From Rhizobiales bacterium UBA1912 (lineage in GTDB: Bacteria > Pseudomonadota > Alphaproteobacteria > Rhizobiales > Devosiaceae): 64,000 bases of DNA. The position numbers and the translations under genes are program-made. Where the stretch lies: contig DDGC01000002.1 of NCBI GenBank assembly GCA_002337455.1, positions 144,636-208,635 of the forward strand. The letters run 5' to 3'. How positions within the stretch are numbered: position 1 is the stretch's first letter; every line of letters starts with the position of its first letter. Positions 42,936-51,356 of this stretch are shown piece by piece. The notes under the pieces are model-generated. The model had not been told where the DNA came from, did no database searches, and worked only from the letters and a program-made list of their open reading frames with translations.

Positions 42936-45614
42936 TTGGCGCGCACGGTTCGAAACAGGTTGAAGCAACTGGGACGCATATTGGTGCGGGCCAGCAACAT
43001 CCCTGCTTTGATGGCCGTGGTGGTGATCGGGGTGGCTGCGGGGTTTGCCGAATATCAGCACCGGGAAATCTTCGCGCAGTCGCAGCGTACGATGGTGCTC
43101 GACAAGCTCGGGCTGGTGCGGGCCCAGCTGGAGGGCAAGGTCAATTCCAACCTGCAGCTGATCCACGGGCTGGTGGGCGTGATCGCCACCGAACCCGATA
43201 TGGGCCAGGTGCGGTTTTCGGCGCTGGCCTCCTATCTGTTCAACCAGAGCAGTCAGCTTATCAATATCGCCGCGGCGCCCGACTTCGTGGTGCGCATGGT
43301 CTATCCGCTGACCGGAAACGAGGCGGCGCTGGGCCTCGACTACCGCAGGAACGCCGACCAGCGCGATGCGGCGATGCAGGCGCGGGACACGCGGGAAATC
43401 GTTCTGGCCGGGCCCGTGCATCTGGTGCAGGGCGGGCGCGGCTTTCTGGGACGCTATCCGGTCTATTACCGCGACGCGGCCGGTGAGGAGCAGTTCTGGG
43501 GCATCGTTTCAGCGGTGATCGACGCCGACAGGCTCTACGTTGACAGCGGCCTTGCCGCGATGGCGGGCGATATCTCCATCGCCATTTCCGGGCGCGACGG
43601 GCAAGCCGACAATGACGCAGTTTTTTATGGCGACGCGGCGGTGCTGGAAAGCGATCCGGTGCGCGCCGAAGTGCTGCTGCCATCGGGGAACTGGATCATC
43701 TCGGCCATTCCGGCGGAGGGCTGGGGCGCCAACCCGCCCAACACCGCCATATTGCGGGTCGGCATAGCGCTGGCGGCGGCGCTGATCCTCGTGCCGATCG
43801 TGCTGCTGGGCCGCCTCAACGAGGAACGCCGGCGGCGGATGATCGAACAGCGGCGGCGCGAAAGCGAGTTGTCGCGATTGTCGCGCCGGCTGGAACTGGC
43901 CCTGGCGACGTCGCAGGTCGGCGTGTGGGAAATGAATATCGGCAACGGCGCCCTGTCCTGGGACGACCGGATGAACGAGCTTTACGGCTATCTGCCGGAT
44001 GGCGGCCAGCGCGGCTATACCCATTGGCGCGACAGGCTGCACCCGGACGATCTGGAACGGGCCGAGCGCGACTTCAACGAATCCATCCGGTCCGGCAGCC
44101 AGTATTTCTCCAATTACCGGATCATGACGCCGGAAGGGGAAATGCGCTACATCAGGGCCATTGGCTCGGTCTATCAGGACCCGGGCAACGCGCCGCGCAT
44201 CGTCGGGGTCAACTGGGACGCGACACCGGACGCCAAGCTGTCCGAGGCGCTGCTGCGCGCCAAGACGCAGGCCGAGGCGAAAAATTTCGAGCTCGAAACC
44301 GCCAAGGCGCGCATCGAGCACAACGCCATGCACGACCCGCTGACCGGGTTACCCAACCGGCGCTATCTCGACGATATCCTCGACATGCACACCAAGCGCA
44401 GCGCGCGCAATGGCGGCTATGTCTCGATCCAGCATATCGATCTGGACCGGTTCAAGCAGATCAACGACACGCTGGGGCACGCGGCGGGCGATGCCATGCT
44501 GGTCCACGCGTCCGAGGTGCTCAAGGCCTCGGTGCGGCCATCCGATTTCGTGGCGCGGATCGGGGGCGACGAATTCGTCATCCTGTGCATCGGGGAAAAA
44601 TCGGATGCCGAACTGCGGTCCATGGCCGAGCGGATCATTGCCGCCATGCGCAAGCCGGTTTCCTATCAGGGCCATGAATGCCGGTTCGGCGTTTCGATCG
44701 GGATTGCCGGGGGCGATGTTTCGCTCACGCCGGCCAAGCAGGTGCTGGTCAACGCCGACATCGCCCTTTATCGCGCCAAGGAGCGTGGCCGGAGCCGGGC
44801 CGAATTCTTCTCAGAAGAATTGCAGGCCGAGATCATCACCGCCAAGCGTATCGCCGACGATATTCTGGCCGGGCTCGAGAACAACGAATTCGTCGCCTTC
44901 TACCAGCCGCAGGTGGATGCCAGAACGCTCGATATCGTGGGCATGGAGGCGCTGGCGCGCTGGAACCACCCCATCAAGGGGCTGCTGGCGCCCGACGCCT
45001 TCATGGCGATTGCCGAGGATTTGAACGTGGTCGCGGCCATCGACAAGCTGATCCTCGAACAGGCGCTGGTCCAGCACAAGAAGTGGAGGGCCGCGGGGCT
45101 GGACGTGCCACGGGTCTCAGTGAACGTTTCGGCGCGGCGGCTCAATGATGAAGGGTTGATCAGTACGCTCAAGGCACTCGATATCGAGCGGGGCACCGTG
45201 TCGTTCGAATTGATCGAGTCGATCTATCTCGACGAGCGTGACTCTCTGGTCTCGTTCAATATCGACCAGATCAAGGAACTGGGCATCGATATCGAAATCG
45301 ACGATTTCGGGACCGGTTACGCGTCTATCGTTTCGCTTTTGCAGCTGCGGCCCACGCGGCTCAAGATCGACCGGCAGCTGGTCATGCCGATCACCAGTTC
45401 GCCCGGCCAGCGCAGGCTTGTGGGCTCGATCATCGAGATCGGTGCGTCGCTTGGCATCGAGGCGATTGCCGAGGGCGTGGAAAGCTTCGAGCACGCGAAA
45501 ATTCTTGCCGATATGGGCTGTTCGGCGCTGCAGGGCTATGCAATCGCCCGGCCCATGGACGGCAATGCGGTGACCCAGTTTGTGGCCAGCCAGAGCTGGC
45601 GCAACGCGAGCTAG
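42936..45614 (+). CDS. CHASE-PAS-GGDEF-EAL cyclic-di-GMP protein
   Basis: 892 residues. A membrane helix near 15-35, a periplasmic CHASE domain (about 50-260), a second helix (about 268-293), PAS (about 315-425), GGDEF (about 450-610; DPLTGLPNRRYLDD and RIGGDEFVIL) and EAL (about 635-885; MEALARWNHP near 670, IEIDDFGTGYASIVSLL, AEGVESFEHA). The synthase motif is intact and an inhibitory-site RPSD lies five residues before GGDEF. The EAL metal residues also look intact, so it could both make and degrade c-di-GMP in response to a periplasmic cue. The start TTG at 42936 is the longest plausible. Confidence 0.9.
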   Translation: MARTVRNRLKQLGRILVRASNIPALMAVVVIGVAAGFAEYQHREIFAQSQRTMVLDKLGLVRAQLEGKVNSNLQLIHGLVGVIATEPDMGQVRFSALASYLFNQSSQLINIAAAPDFVVRMVYPLTGNEAALGLDYRRNADQRDAAMQARDTREIVLAGPVHLVQGGRGFLGRYPVYYRDAAGEEQFWGIVSAVIDADRLYVDSGLAAMAGDISIAISGRDGQADNDAVFYGDAAVLESDPVRAEVLLPSGNWIISAIPAEGWGANPPNTAILRVGIALAAALILVPIVLLGRLNEERRRRMIEQRRRESELSRLSRRLELALATSQVGVWEMNIGNGALSWDDRMNELYGYLPDGGQRGYTHWRDRLHPDDLERAERDFNESIRSGSQYFSNYRIMTPEGEMRYIRAIGSVYQDPGNAPRIVGVNWDATPDAKLSEALLRAKTQAEAKNFELETAKARIEHNAMHDPLTGLPNRRYLDDILDMHTKRSARNGGYVSIQHIDLDRFKQINDTLGHAAGDAMLVHASEVLKASVRPSDFVARIGGDEFVILCIGEKSDAELRSMAERIIAAMRKPVSYQGHECRFGVSIGIAGGDVSLTPAKQVLVNADIALYRAKERGRSRAEFFSEELQAEIITAKRIADDILAGLENNEFVAFYQPQVDARTLDIVGMEALARWNHPIKGLLAPDAFMAIAEDLNVVAAIDKLILEQALVQHKKWRAAGLDVPRVSVNVSARRLNDEGLISTLKALDIERGTVSFELIESIYLDERDSLVSFNIDQIKELGIDIEIDDFGTGYASIVSLLQLRPTRLKIDRQLVMPITSSPGQRRLVGSIIEIGASLGIEAIAEGVESFEHAKILADMGCSALQGYAIARPMDGNAVTQFVASQSWRNAS

Positions 45615-45860
45615 GGTTGCCTTTGCGGCCAGCACGCCGCCGCCGGGGGTACTGGATCCCGGCTCGAGGCCGGGATGACGCTGAGGGACATGCGAGTCGG
45701 CGGCAATATATTCACCCATCGCTGTCCCGGACTTGATCCGGGCCCCAGCAGGTTTACCGAGCCACCGGAGCGTGAGGCGGCGCGCATGGACCCCGGGTCA
45801 AGCCCCGGGGCAGCGAGGGGAGAGGTGGCCGCAGCAGCCGCGCCGGCGTTTTCGGGCGGC
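45615..45860. repeat. Extragenic palindromes including the composite element
   Basis: TACTGGATCCCGGCTCGAGG palindrome (45650-45680), then the two-part composite: GCTGTCCCGGACTTGATCCG (45721-45751), linker CCGAGCCACCGGAGCGTGAGG, and CATGGACCCCGGGTCAAGCC with CGGGGCAGCG (45785-45816). No gene. Confidence 0.85.
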
Positions 45861-48353
45861 TCAGCTTCTCGGTTTCGCCCGATTGGTGGCCTGGGCGGCG
45901 AGGGGGTCGTCGGGCCAGTAGTGGCGCGGGTAGCGGCCCTTGAGATCCTTTGCCACATCGGACCACGAGCCGCGCCAGAAGCCGGGGAGATCGCGCGTGG
46001 TCTGGATGGGGCGGTGGGCCGGGGAGAGCAGCGAGAGCAGCAGCGGCACCTTGCCATTGGCGATGGCGGGGTGGGTATCGAGCCCAAACAATTCCTGCAC
46101 ACGCACGGCGAGGACGGGGCCGTTTTCGGCGGCGTAATCGATGGGAATATTGCTGCCCGAGGGGACGCCGAAATGGGACGGCAGCAGGGTTTCCATCTGC
46201 GCGCGCTTGTCCCACGGCAGAAGATCGAACAGGGCGGCGGCGAGGTGATCGGGCGTGATGGCGTCGAGGCGCGACAGCCCTGCAATGTGGGGGACGAGCC
46301 AGGCCGCATCGTTACCGGCCAGCGCCGCGTCGGACAGGTCGGGCCAGTCAGCGCCGATTGTGCGGTGGAGGAACGTCGCGCGCTCGCGCAGGGTGCGCTG
46401 GTCGCGGGTCCAGGGGAGTTTTTCGATGCCGATCTGCGCGATGCCTTTGGCCAGCAGCGGCGCGGCGGCAGGAAGATCGTCTATGGCGGCGGGGCCGTCT
46501 TCGAGACGCAGGGCGCCGAGGCGGCGCTGGCGGCGGGCCCGGACGGCACGCGCCGTGGCATCGAAGGCCAACTCGGTGATGGTTTCGATATGGGCTGAAA
46601 AGATATCCTCGATGTCATCGCGACCGATGGCGATGGCGGCGCGGATGTATGCGCTGGCGGCGGCGCCGGTCATGTCGGTGACGACGAGGAATTTTTCGCG
46701 CGCCAGACGCTCGGTTTCATCGATCCGGGCTTGCCGCCCATTGGCGAGACGGAACCGGCCTGGCGCTGTTTGTTGCGCAACGCGGTCGGGATAGGCGCGG
46801 GCCAGATGGCGGGCCAGATCGGCGCCCGAGAGCTGCCCCGCTCCGCCGGTGGACTTTCCTCTGCTGCCGGCTGCCTTTCCTTTGCTGCCGGCGGCCTGGG
46901 CCCATCGGGCAGCGAGAGTTTTGGCTTCGCTGGCGCGTTTGGAAGCGTCGCGGCGCAGGCGCTCGAAGCGGTCGGCAAGATCGATGGCGGTGCCGCCAAG
47001 GCCGGGTTCGCCAGCCAGAACGCCGAGCAGGGCGGCATCCATGGCGGTGCCCTCGGTCGCGGCGAGCGCGATCATGTGGCCGAGGCGCGGGTGGAGGGGG
47101 AGCTTGGCGAGCAGCGTGCCGTGGGGCGTGATGCGGGAGTTGGCGTCGAGAGCGTCGAGATCCTGCAAGAGGACCACCGCCTCGGACCATGCGGGGGCCG
47201 GTGGGGGATCGAGGAAGGCGAGGGTTGTGGGGTCGGTGACGCCCCAGCTGGCCAGATCGAGGACGAGATTTGTCAGATCGGCCTGGAGGATTTCGGGGGG
47301 ATCGAAGGGGGCGAGGCTGGCCGTTTGACCTTCGTGCCAGCACCGGTAGCAGATTCCCGGTTCGGTGCGCCCTGCCCGGCCCCGGCGCTGATCGGCACTG
47401 GCGCGCGAGACGCGGCGGGTTTCGAGTCGGGTGAGGCCGGTGTTAGGCTCATAGACCGGCAGGCGCGAAAGGCCGGAATCGATGACGATCCGCACGCCCT
47501 CAATGGTCAGCGAGGTCTGTGCGATGGCGGTTGCGAGGACGATCTTGCGACGGCCCGGCGGCGCGGGCTGGATGGCGCGATCCTGTTCGGCAGGGGTGAG
47601 CTGGCCGTAAAGGGGGGCGATGTCGGTGTCGGGGCCGACGATTGCGGCGAGGGCTTCGGCGGTGCGGCGGATTTCGGCCTGGCCGGGAAGGAAAACGAGG
47701 ATCGAACCGGTCTCCTCGGCCAGCGCGCGGCGGGTTGCGGCAACCACATTCTGTTCGATCCGCATACTGGCATCGGGGATGATGTGATGAGTGTGGACCG
47801 GGAAGGCCCTGCCCTCGCTTTCGATGACCGGGGCATCGCCGAGCAGACCTGCCACGGCGGCGCCGTCCAGCGTTGCCGACATGACGAGGATGCGCAGATC
47901 CTCGCGCAGCGCGGTCGCATCGAGGGTGAGGGCGAGGCCGAGATCACCATCGAGGCTGCGTTCGTGGAATTCGTCGAAGAGGACGGCGGCAATGCCGGTC
48001 AGTTCGGGGTCATCGAGCACCATGCGGGTAAAGACGCCCTCGGTGACCACTTCGATGCGGGTTTTTGCCGAAATCTTTGTGTCGAGGCGGACGCGGTAGC
48101 CCACGGTTTCGCCCACCTGTTCGCCCAGCGTCTGGGCCATGCGGCGGGCGGCTGCGCGGGCGGCAAGGCGGCGCGGTTCGAGCATGACGATCCTGCCGTC
48201 ACCGCGCCATTGGGCATCGAGCAGGGCCAAGGGCACCCGCGTGGTCTTGCCCGCGCCGGGCGGGGCGACGAGGACGGCACGCGTATTGACTTCCAGCGCG
48301 GATTTGAGCGCGGGGATAACGGCGTCGATGGGCAAGGGGTCAGTCGGATGCAT
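45861..48353 (-). CDS. hrpB: ATP-dependent helicase HrpB
   Basis: 830-residue DEAH-type helicase. Walker A APPGAGKTTRVPLALL near 30, DEFH box VLFDEFHERSLDGDL near 125, SATLDG motif III, QRRGRAGRTEPGICYRCW motif VI near 335, the helicase-associated region and an HrpB_C domain ending with PGFWRGSWSDVAKDLKGRYPRHYWPDDP, the hallmark C-terminus. The precise RNA target of HrpB is not established. Start MHPTDPLPIDAVIPAL at 48353; the longer reading enters the next gene's antisense. Confidence 0.93.
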   Translation of the reverse strand: MHPTDPLPIDAVIPALKSALEVNTRAVLVAPPGAGKTTRVPLALLDAQWRGDGRIVMLEPRRLAARAAARRMAQTLGEQVGETVGYRVRLDTKISAKTRIEVVTEGVFTRMVLDDPELTGIAAVLFDEFHERSLDGDLGLALTLDATALREDLRILVMSATLDGAAVAGLLGDAPVIESEGRAFPVHTHHIIPDASMRIEQNVVAATRRALAEETGSILVFLPGQAEIRRTAEALAAIVGPDTDIAPLYGQLTPAEQDRAIQPAPPGRRKIVLATAIAQTSLTIEGVRIVIDSGLSRLPVYEPNTGLTRLETRRVSRASADQRRGRAGRTEPGICYRCWHEGQTASLAPFDPPEILQADLTNLVLDLASWGVTDPTTLAFLDPPPAPAWSEAVVLLQDLDALDANSRITPHGTLLAKLPLHPRLGHMIALAATEGTAMDAALLGVLAGEPGLGGTAIDLADRFERLRRDASKRASEAKTLAARWAQAAGSKGKAAGSRGKSTGGAGQLSGADLARHLARAYPDRVAQQTAPGRFRLANGRQARIDETERLAREKFLVVTDMTGAAASAYIRAAIAIGRDDIEDIFSAHIETITELAFDATARAVRARRQRRLGALRLEDGPAAIDDLPAAAPLLAKGIAQIGIEKLPWTRDQRTLRERATFLHRTIGADWPDLSDAALAGNDAAWLVPHIAGLSRLDAITPDHLAAALFDLLPWDKRAQMETLLPSHFGVPSGSNIPIDYAAENGPVLAVRVQELFGLDTHPAIANGKVPLLLSLLSPAHRPIQTTRDLPGFWRGSWSDVAKDLKGRYPRHYWPDDPLAAQATNRAKPRS

Positions 48354-48397
48354 GAAAGGGTGTTTAGCAGGACGGGTGGCGTTTGGCAGAGGAGAAT

Positions 48398-49240
48398 CTA
48401 CCAGCCGCGCGCCAGACCATCGGGGACTTCGTAGCGTTGGCCATCGAAGAGCAGACGGTCGGTGCTGTCCGAAACGTCTGTCATTGCTTCGGTGCACTGG
48501 CCGTCGCGCGTCTCTGAGACGCTGGTTTCGGCGTGGGTCGAGACGATGATATCGGCGACGTCGTTGGGGGATTGGGGCGCCATGGCCAGTGTGCGGGTGG
48601 TTGCGTAAAACTCGCCGGCGCAATTGCCGTCCCATTCCCCGCCGGTTTGATTGACGATGACATTATCGAGGATGGGGAGGAGCTCAGCCTCCTCGATATC
48701 GAACAGAAACAGCGTGGTGAGCAAGAAGGGGTTCACGCGCGAACTTCCCTCCTCGACGATGCGCAGCCCGAAGGCGACGCGGCCCGGCGCCAGCTGGTAA
48801 AAAGCTGTATCGAACGCCACGCTATAGATGCGTATTGCATCGTCGGACATCTTGTCCGCCAGGCGGGTGCGCGCCACCACCGCGTGGGTCTGGCTATCGA
48901 GCACGAGAACGTCGAGATCGCCTTGCGTTCCGATTTCGGTCTGATCGTAGATCAGGGGCACGGCGACCAGACGATAGTGCGGATTGGCGGGCCATTGGCG
49001 GCACACCATCATCTCGGAGGTATATTCGAGGGCGCTATCGGCCGGGAGTGTGATGGTGCCGCCGCCGACCGAGAAGGTTTTGTCGGAAATTTTGGTGCCG
49101 TCGGGATAGGCGGCTCTCAGGATCGGCGCGGCGTCGGGCCCGCACTGGTTTTCCTCTGCGGTGGCTGGTGAGGTCGCCAGCGCAAGTGACGCGGCGACAA
49201 GCAGGGTTACGAGGCCGGTTCGCAATGGCGCGTTTTTCAT
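48398..49240 (-). CDS. Secreted protein, possibly PA3715-like
   Basis: 280 residues with a signal peptide (cleavage near ATA-E, residue 29). The mature part has FSVGGGTITLPADSALEYTSEMMVCRQWPANPHYRLVAVPL, GDLDVLVLDSQTHAVVARTRL, YQLAPGRVAFGLRIVEEGSSRVNPF and WDGNCAGEF. This phrase order resembles the PA3715 family of unknown function; that identification is from memory and moderate. Two Cys pairs may form disulfides. It lies upstream of hrpB on the same strand, 44 bp apart. Confidence 0.6.
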   Translation of the reverse strand: MKNAPLRTGLVTLLVAASLALATSPATAEENQCGPDAAPILRAAYPDGTKISDKTFSVGGGTITLPADSALEYTSEMMVCRQWPANPHYRLVAVPLIYDQTEIGTQGDLDVLVLDSQTHAVVARTRLADKMSDDAIRIYSVAFDTAFYQLAPGRVAFGLRIVEEGSSRVNPFLLTTLFLFDIEEAELLPILDNVIVNQTGGEWDGNCAGEFYATTRTLAMAPQSPNDVADIIVSTHAETSVSETRDGQCTEAMTDVSDSTDRLLFDGQRYEVPDGLARGW

Positions 49241-49551
49241 TAGGGCGGGTCTCTTGGGCGTGCGGTTGCCGTGGCACGGTATTGCGCTGTTGCGCGATTG
49301 CCAACTCCAAAGCGGGAACAGTGAGGGGGCTGAACCGCCAGTGCCCGTGGGTACTGGATCCCGGGTCTTCGCCCGGGATGACCGAGGGTGGGAAGGATGG
49401 CCGTGGCCTCAGCCACTGTCGCTGTCCCGGCTCCCCGCTTTTTACGGGGACAGGCCCAATCCGGGACCCAGCAGGATCTGGAGGGTATGGCAGCGCACAT
49501 GGACCCCGGGTCAAGCCCGGGGCAGCGAGGCGTGGCTGGTGGCCCAAGCCC
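49241..49551. repeat. Repeat-filled gap, composite palindromic elements
   Basis: TACTGGATCCCGGGTCTTCG palindrome (49351-49382) and a composite element (about 49421-49527) whose first half, GCTGTCCCGGCTCCCCGC followed by TTTTTACGGGGACAGGCCCAATCCGGGACCC, appears interrupted by an insertion, and whose second half is CATGGACCCCGGGTCAAGCC plus CGGGGCAGCG. No gene seen. Confidence 0.75.
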
Positions 49552-50274
49552 TCAAGCCGTCGTCATCGCCCGCTTGAACGCGGCGACCATGGCCGCATCG
49601 GTGCGTTTCATACCGGGGGCAACATAACCGAGATCGGTGGCGCGGCCAGCGGGAATTGCGATGGCCCGGCTGGCCGAGGCGTGGAGATCGGTGACGCCGA
49701 GGGCGAGGATGGCTTTGGCGTTGTCGGCGGTGACGCCCGAGCCAGCCATGATGGCGATGCGGCCGGCGGCGTGGGCGGTGATGGCGCGCAGGGCGTCGAG
49801 CCCATCGATGGCGCGGCGGGCGCCGCCGGAGGTCAAGATGCGGGTGAACCCCAGATCGATGGCGGTATCGATGGCCGCGGGGAAATCTGGGGCGAGGTCG
49901 AAGGCGCGATGAAGGGTAAGATCGGGGCCTGATGCGCGGGCGATAAGGCGTTTGAGGGTCGCGGTATCGAGTGTGCCATCGGGATGGGTTGCACCGAGAA
50001 CGACGCCGGGGAGCCCAGCGGAACGGACGGCGTCGATGTCGGTTTCCATTGATGCCACATCGTCATCGGAGAAGACGAAATCGCCGGGGCGGGGGCGGAT
50101 CATTGCGTAAACGGGAATGGGCGCTGTGGCGGCGAGAGCCATCAAGCCCGGCGTGGGGGTGAGCCCGCCGACGGCGAGAGCAGAGCAGAGCTCTATACGG
50201 TCGGCGCCACCGGAAATGGCGGCGGCAAGGCCGGCGGCGTCATCGACGCAGATTTCGAGGGTGGGTTCAGGCAT
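49552..50274 (-). CDS. cutC: Copper homeostasis protein CutC family
   Basis: 240-residue TIM barrel of the CutC family: LEICVDDAAGLAAAISGGADRIELC at the start, GGLTPTPGLM, YAMIRPRPGDFVFSDDD near 65 and RILTSGGARRAIDGLDAL near 150. The role in copper handling is debated for the family. The ATG at 50274 overlaps the ROK kinase stop by eight bases, so the two are co-translated; a longer reading is inside the kinase. Confidence 0.9.
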   Translation of the reverse strand: MPEPTLEICVDDAAGLAAAISGGADRIELCSALAVGGLTPTPGLMALAATAPIPVYAMIRPRPGDFVFSDDDVASMETDIDAVRSAGLPGVVLGATHPDGTLDTATLKRLIARASGPDLTLHRAFDLAPDFPAAIDTAIDLGFTRILTSGGARRAIDGLDALRAITAHAAGRIAIMAGSGVTADNAKAILALGVTDLHASASRAIAIPAGRATDLGYVAPGMKRTDAAMVAAFKRAMTTA

Positions 50275-51181
50275 AGGCGAACCGATCCAACCCCAGCAGG
50301 GCGGCGCCGACAAGACCCGGTTCCATGGCGCATTGGGCGGGCACGATCAGGGGGCGTTCGAGCTTGCGCAGAATGCGCGAGCGCACGGCGAGATCGAGCG
50401 CAGGAATGAGCCCGGGCGCTCCCGCCATGCCGCCGCCGACCGGAACGATGGACGCGCCGGTGATGTTGACGGCGAGGGCCAGCGGCGCGGCGACCAGATC
50501 GACATAGATGCCCATTGTGCGGGTTGCCGCTTCGTCGCGGCCGGCCCAGCCGACGACGATTTCGCGGCTGTCGCGCGCCTGGCCGGACAGATGCATGTGC
50601 AGCTTTTCCAGCCCGCGCGCTCCGCCCACGGTATCGACGCACCCCATGCGGCCGCAGCCGCACTGAAAATGGGGGATGGCGATGGGCGGATCGCCGGCGG
50701 TCGTTGCAAGGATCGTCCCATGGCCCCATTCGCCCGCGTAGCCGCCGCGGCGGTTGGCAAGCCGGCTCTCGACAACAAGACCACCGCCAACCCCGGTGCC
50801 AAGGATGATGCCGAACACGACATCATGGCCCTGCCCCGCCCCGAGCCCTGCTTCGGCCAGCGCAAAGCAATCTGCATCATTGGCGATGGCGACGGGGAGA
50901 TCGAGCGCTTCGGACAAATCGGCATCGAGGACGCGGCCATCGATGCAGGGCACGTTGGCGCAGATCATCTTTCCGGTCTCGATATCGACGACGCCGCAGA
51001 TGGAAATCGAGATGGCATCGGGGCGCTCGGGCGCGGCGGCAAGGATGCCGCGCAGCGTTTCGACGAACATGGCGAAATCATTTCGCGGCGTTTCGATGCG
51101 CCCCATCTGGGAGATGGAGCGGGCATCATGTGCATAAGCCGCCTTGATGGCGCTGCCGCCGATGTCGAGTGCAAGGATCAT
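50267..51181 (-). CDS. ROK family sugar kinase
   Basis: 304 residues. ALDIGGSAIKAAY gives the phosphate-binding loop, IANDADCFALAEAGLGAG the catalytic Asp near 105, GTGVGGGLVVESRL, and the ROK zinc motif CGCGRMGCVDTVGG near 175 with three Cys plus an upstream His. Consistent with N-acetylglucosamine/glucose/fructose kinases; I cannot choose among them. Coupled to cutC by overlap. Confidence 0.87.
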   Translation of the reverse strand: MILALDIGGSAIKAAYAHDARSISQMGRIETPRNDFAMFVETLRGILAAAPERPDAISISICGVVDIETGKMICANVPCIDGRVLDADLSEALDLPVAIANDADCFALAEAGLGAGQGHDVVFGIILGTGVGGGLVVESRLANRRGGYAGEWGHGTILATTAGDPPIAIPHFQCGCGRMGCVDTVGGARGLEKLHMHLSGQARDSREIVVGWAGRDEAATRTMGIYVDLVAAPLALAVNITGASIVPVGGGMAGAPGLIPALDLAVRSRILRKLERPLIVPAQCAMEPGLVGAALLGLDRFAYA

Positions 51182-51294
51182 GGATTGAGCCTAGCCGTGG
51201 ATGGCGTGCGGGCAAGGGGAGATTTCGTCAAAAGCGGAGAATTGCCGATTTTGGCGGGTGGGCGTGGAGCAAAACAGCGGCAGCATTCACCATC

Positions 51295-51327
51295 GCTGTC
51301 CCGGACTTGATCCGGGACCCGGCAGAG
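51295..51327. repeat. Palindromic extragenic repeat (half of composite element)
   Basis: CGCTGTCCCGGACTTGATCC plus GGGACCCGGCAGAG, followed by the linker CCGAGCCACTGGAGGGTGC without the second hairpin: a truncated composite element between the ROK and ATPase genes. Confidence 0.85.
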
Positions 51328-51356
51328 TTGCCGAGCCACTGGAGGGTGCAAACACC

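Noticed and set aside
46731..48434. 567-residue plus-strand ORF
   Set aside because: Antisense to hrpB, which has all helicase motifs.
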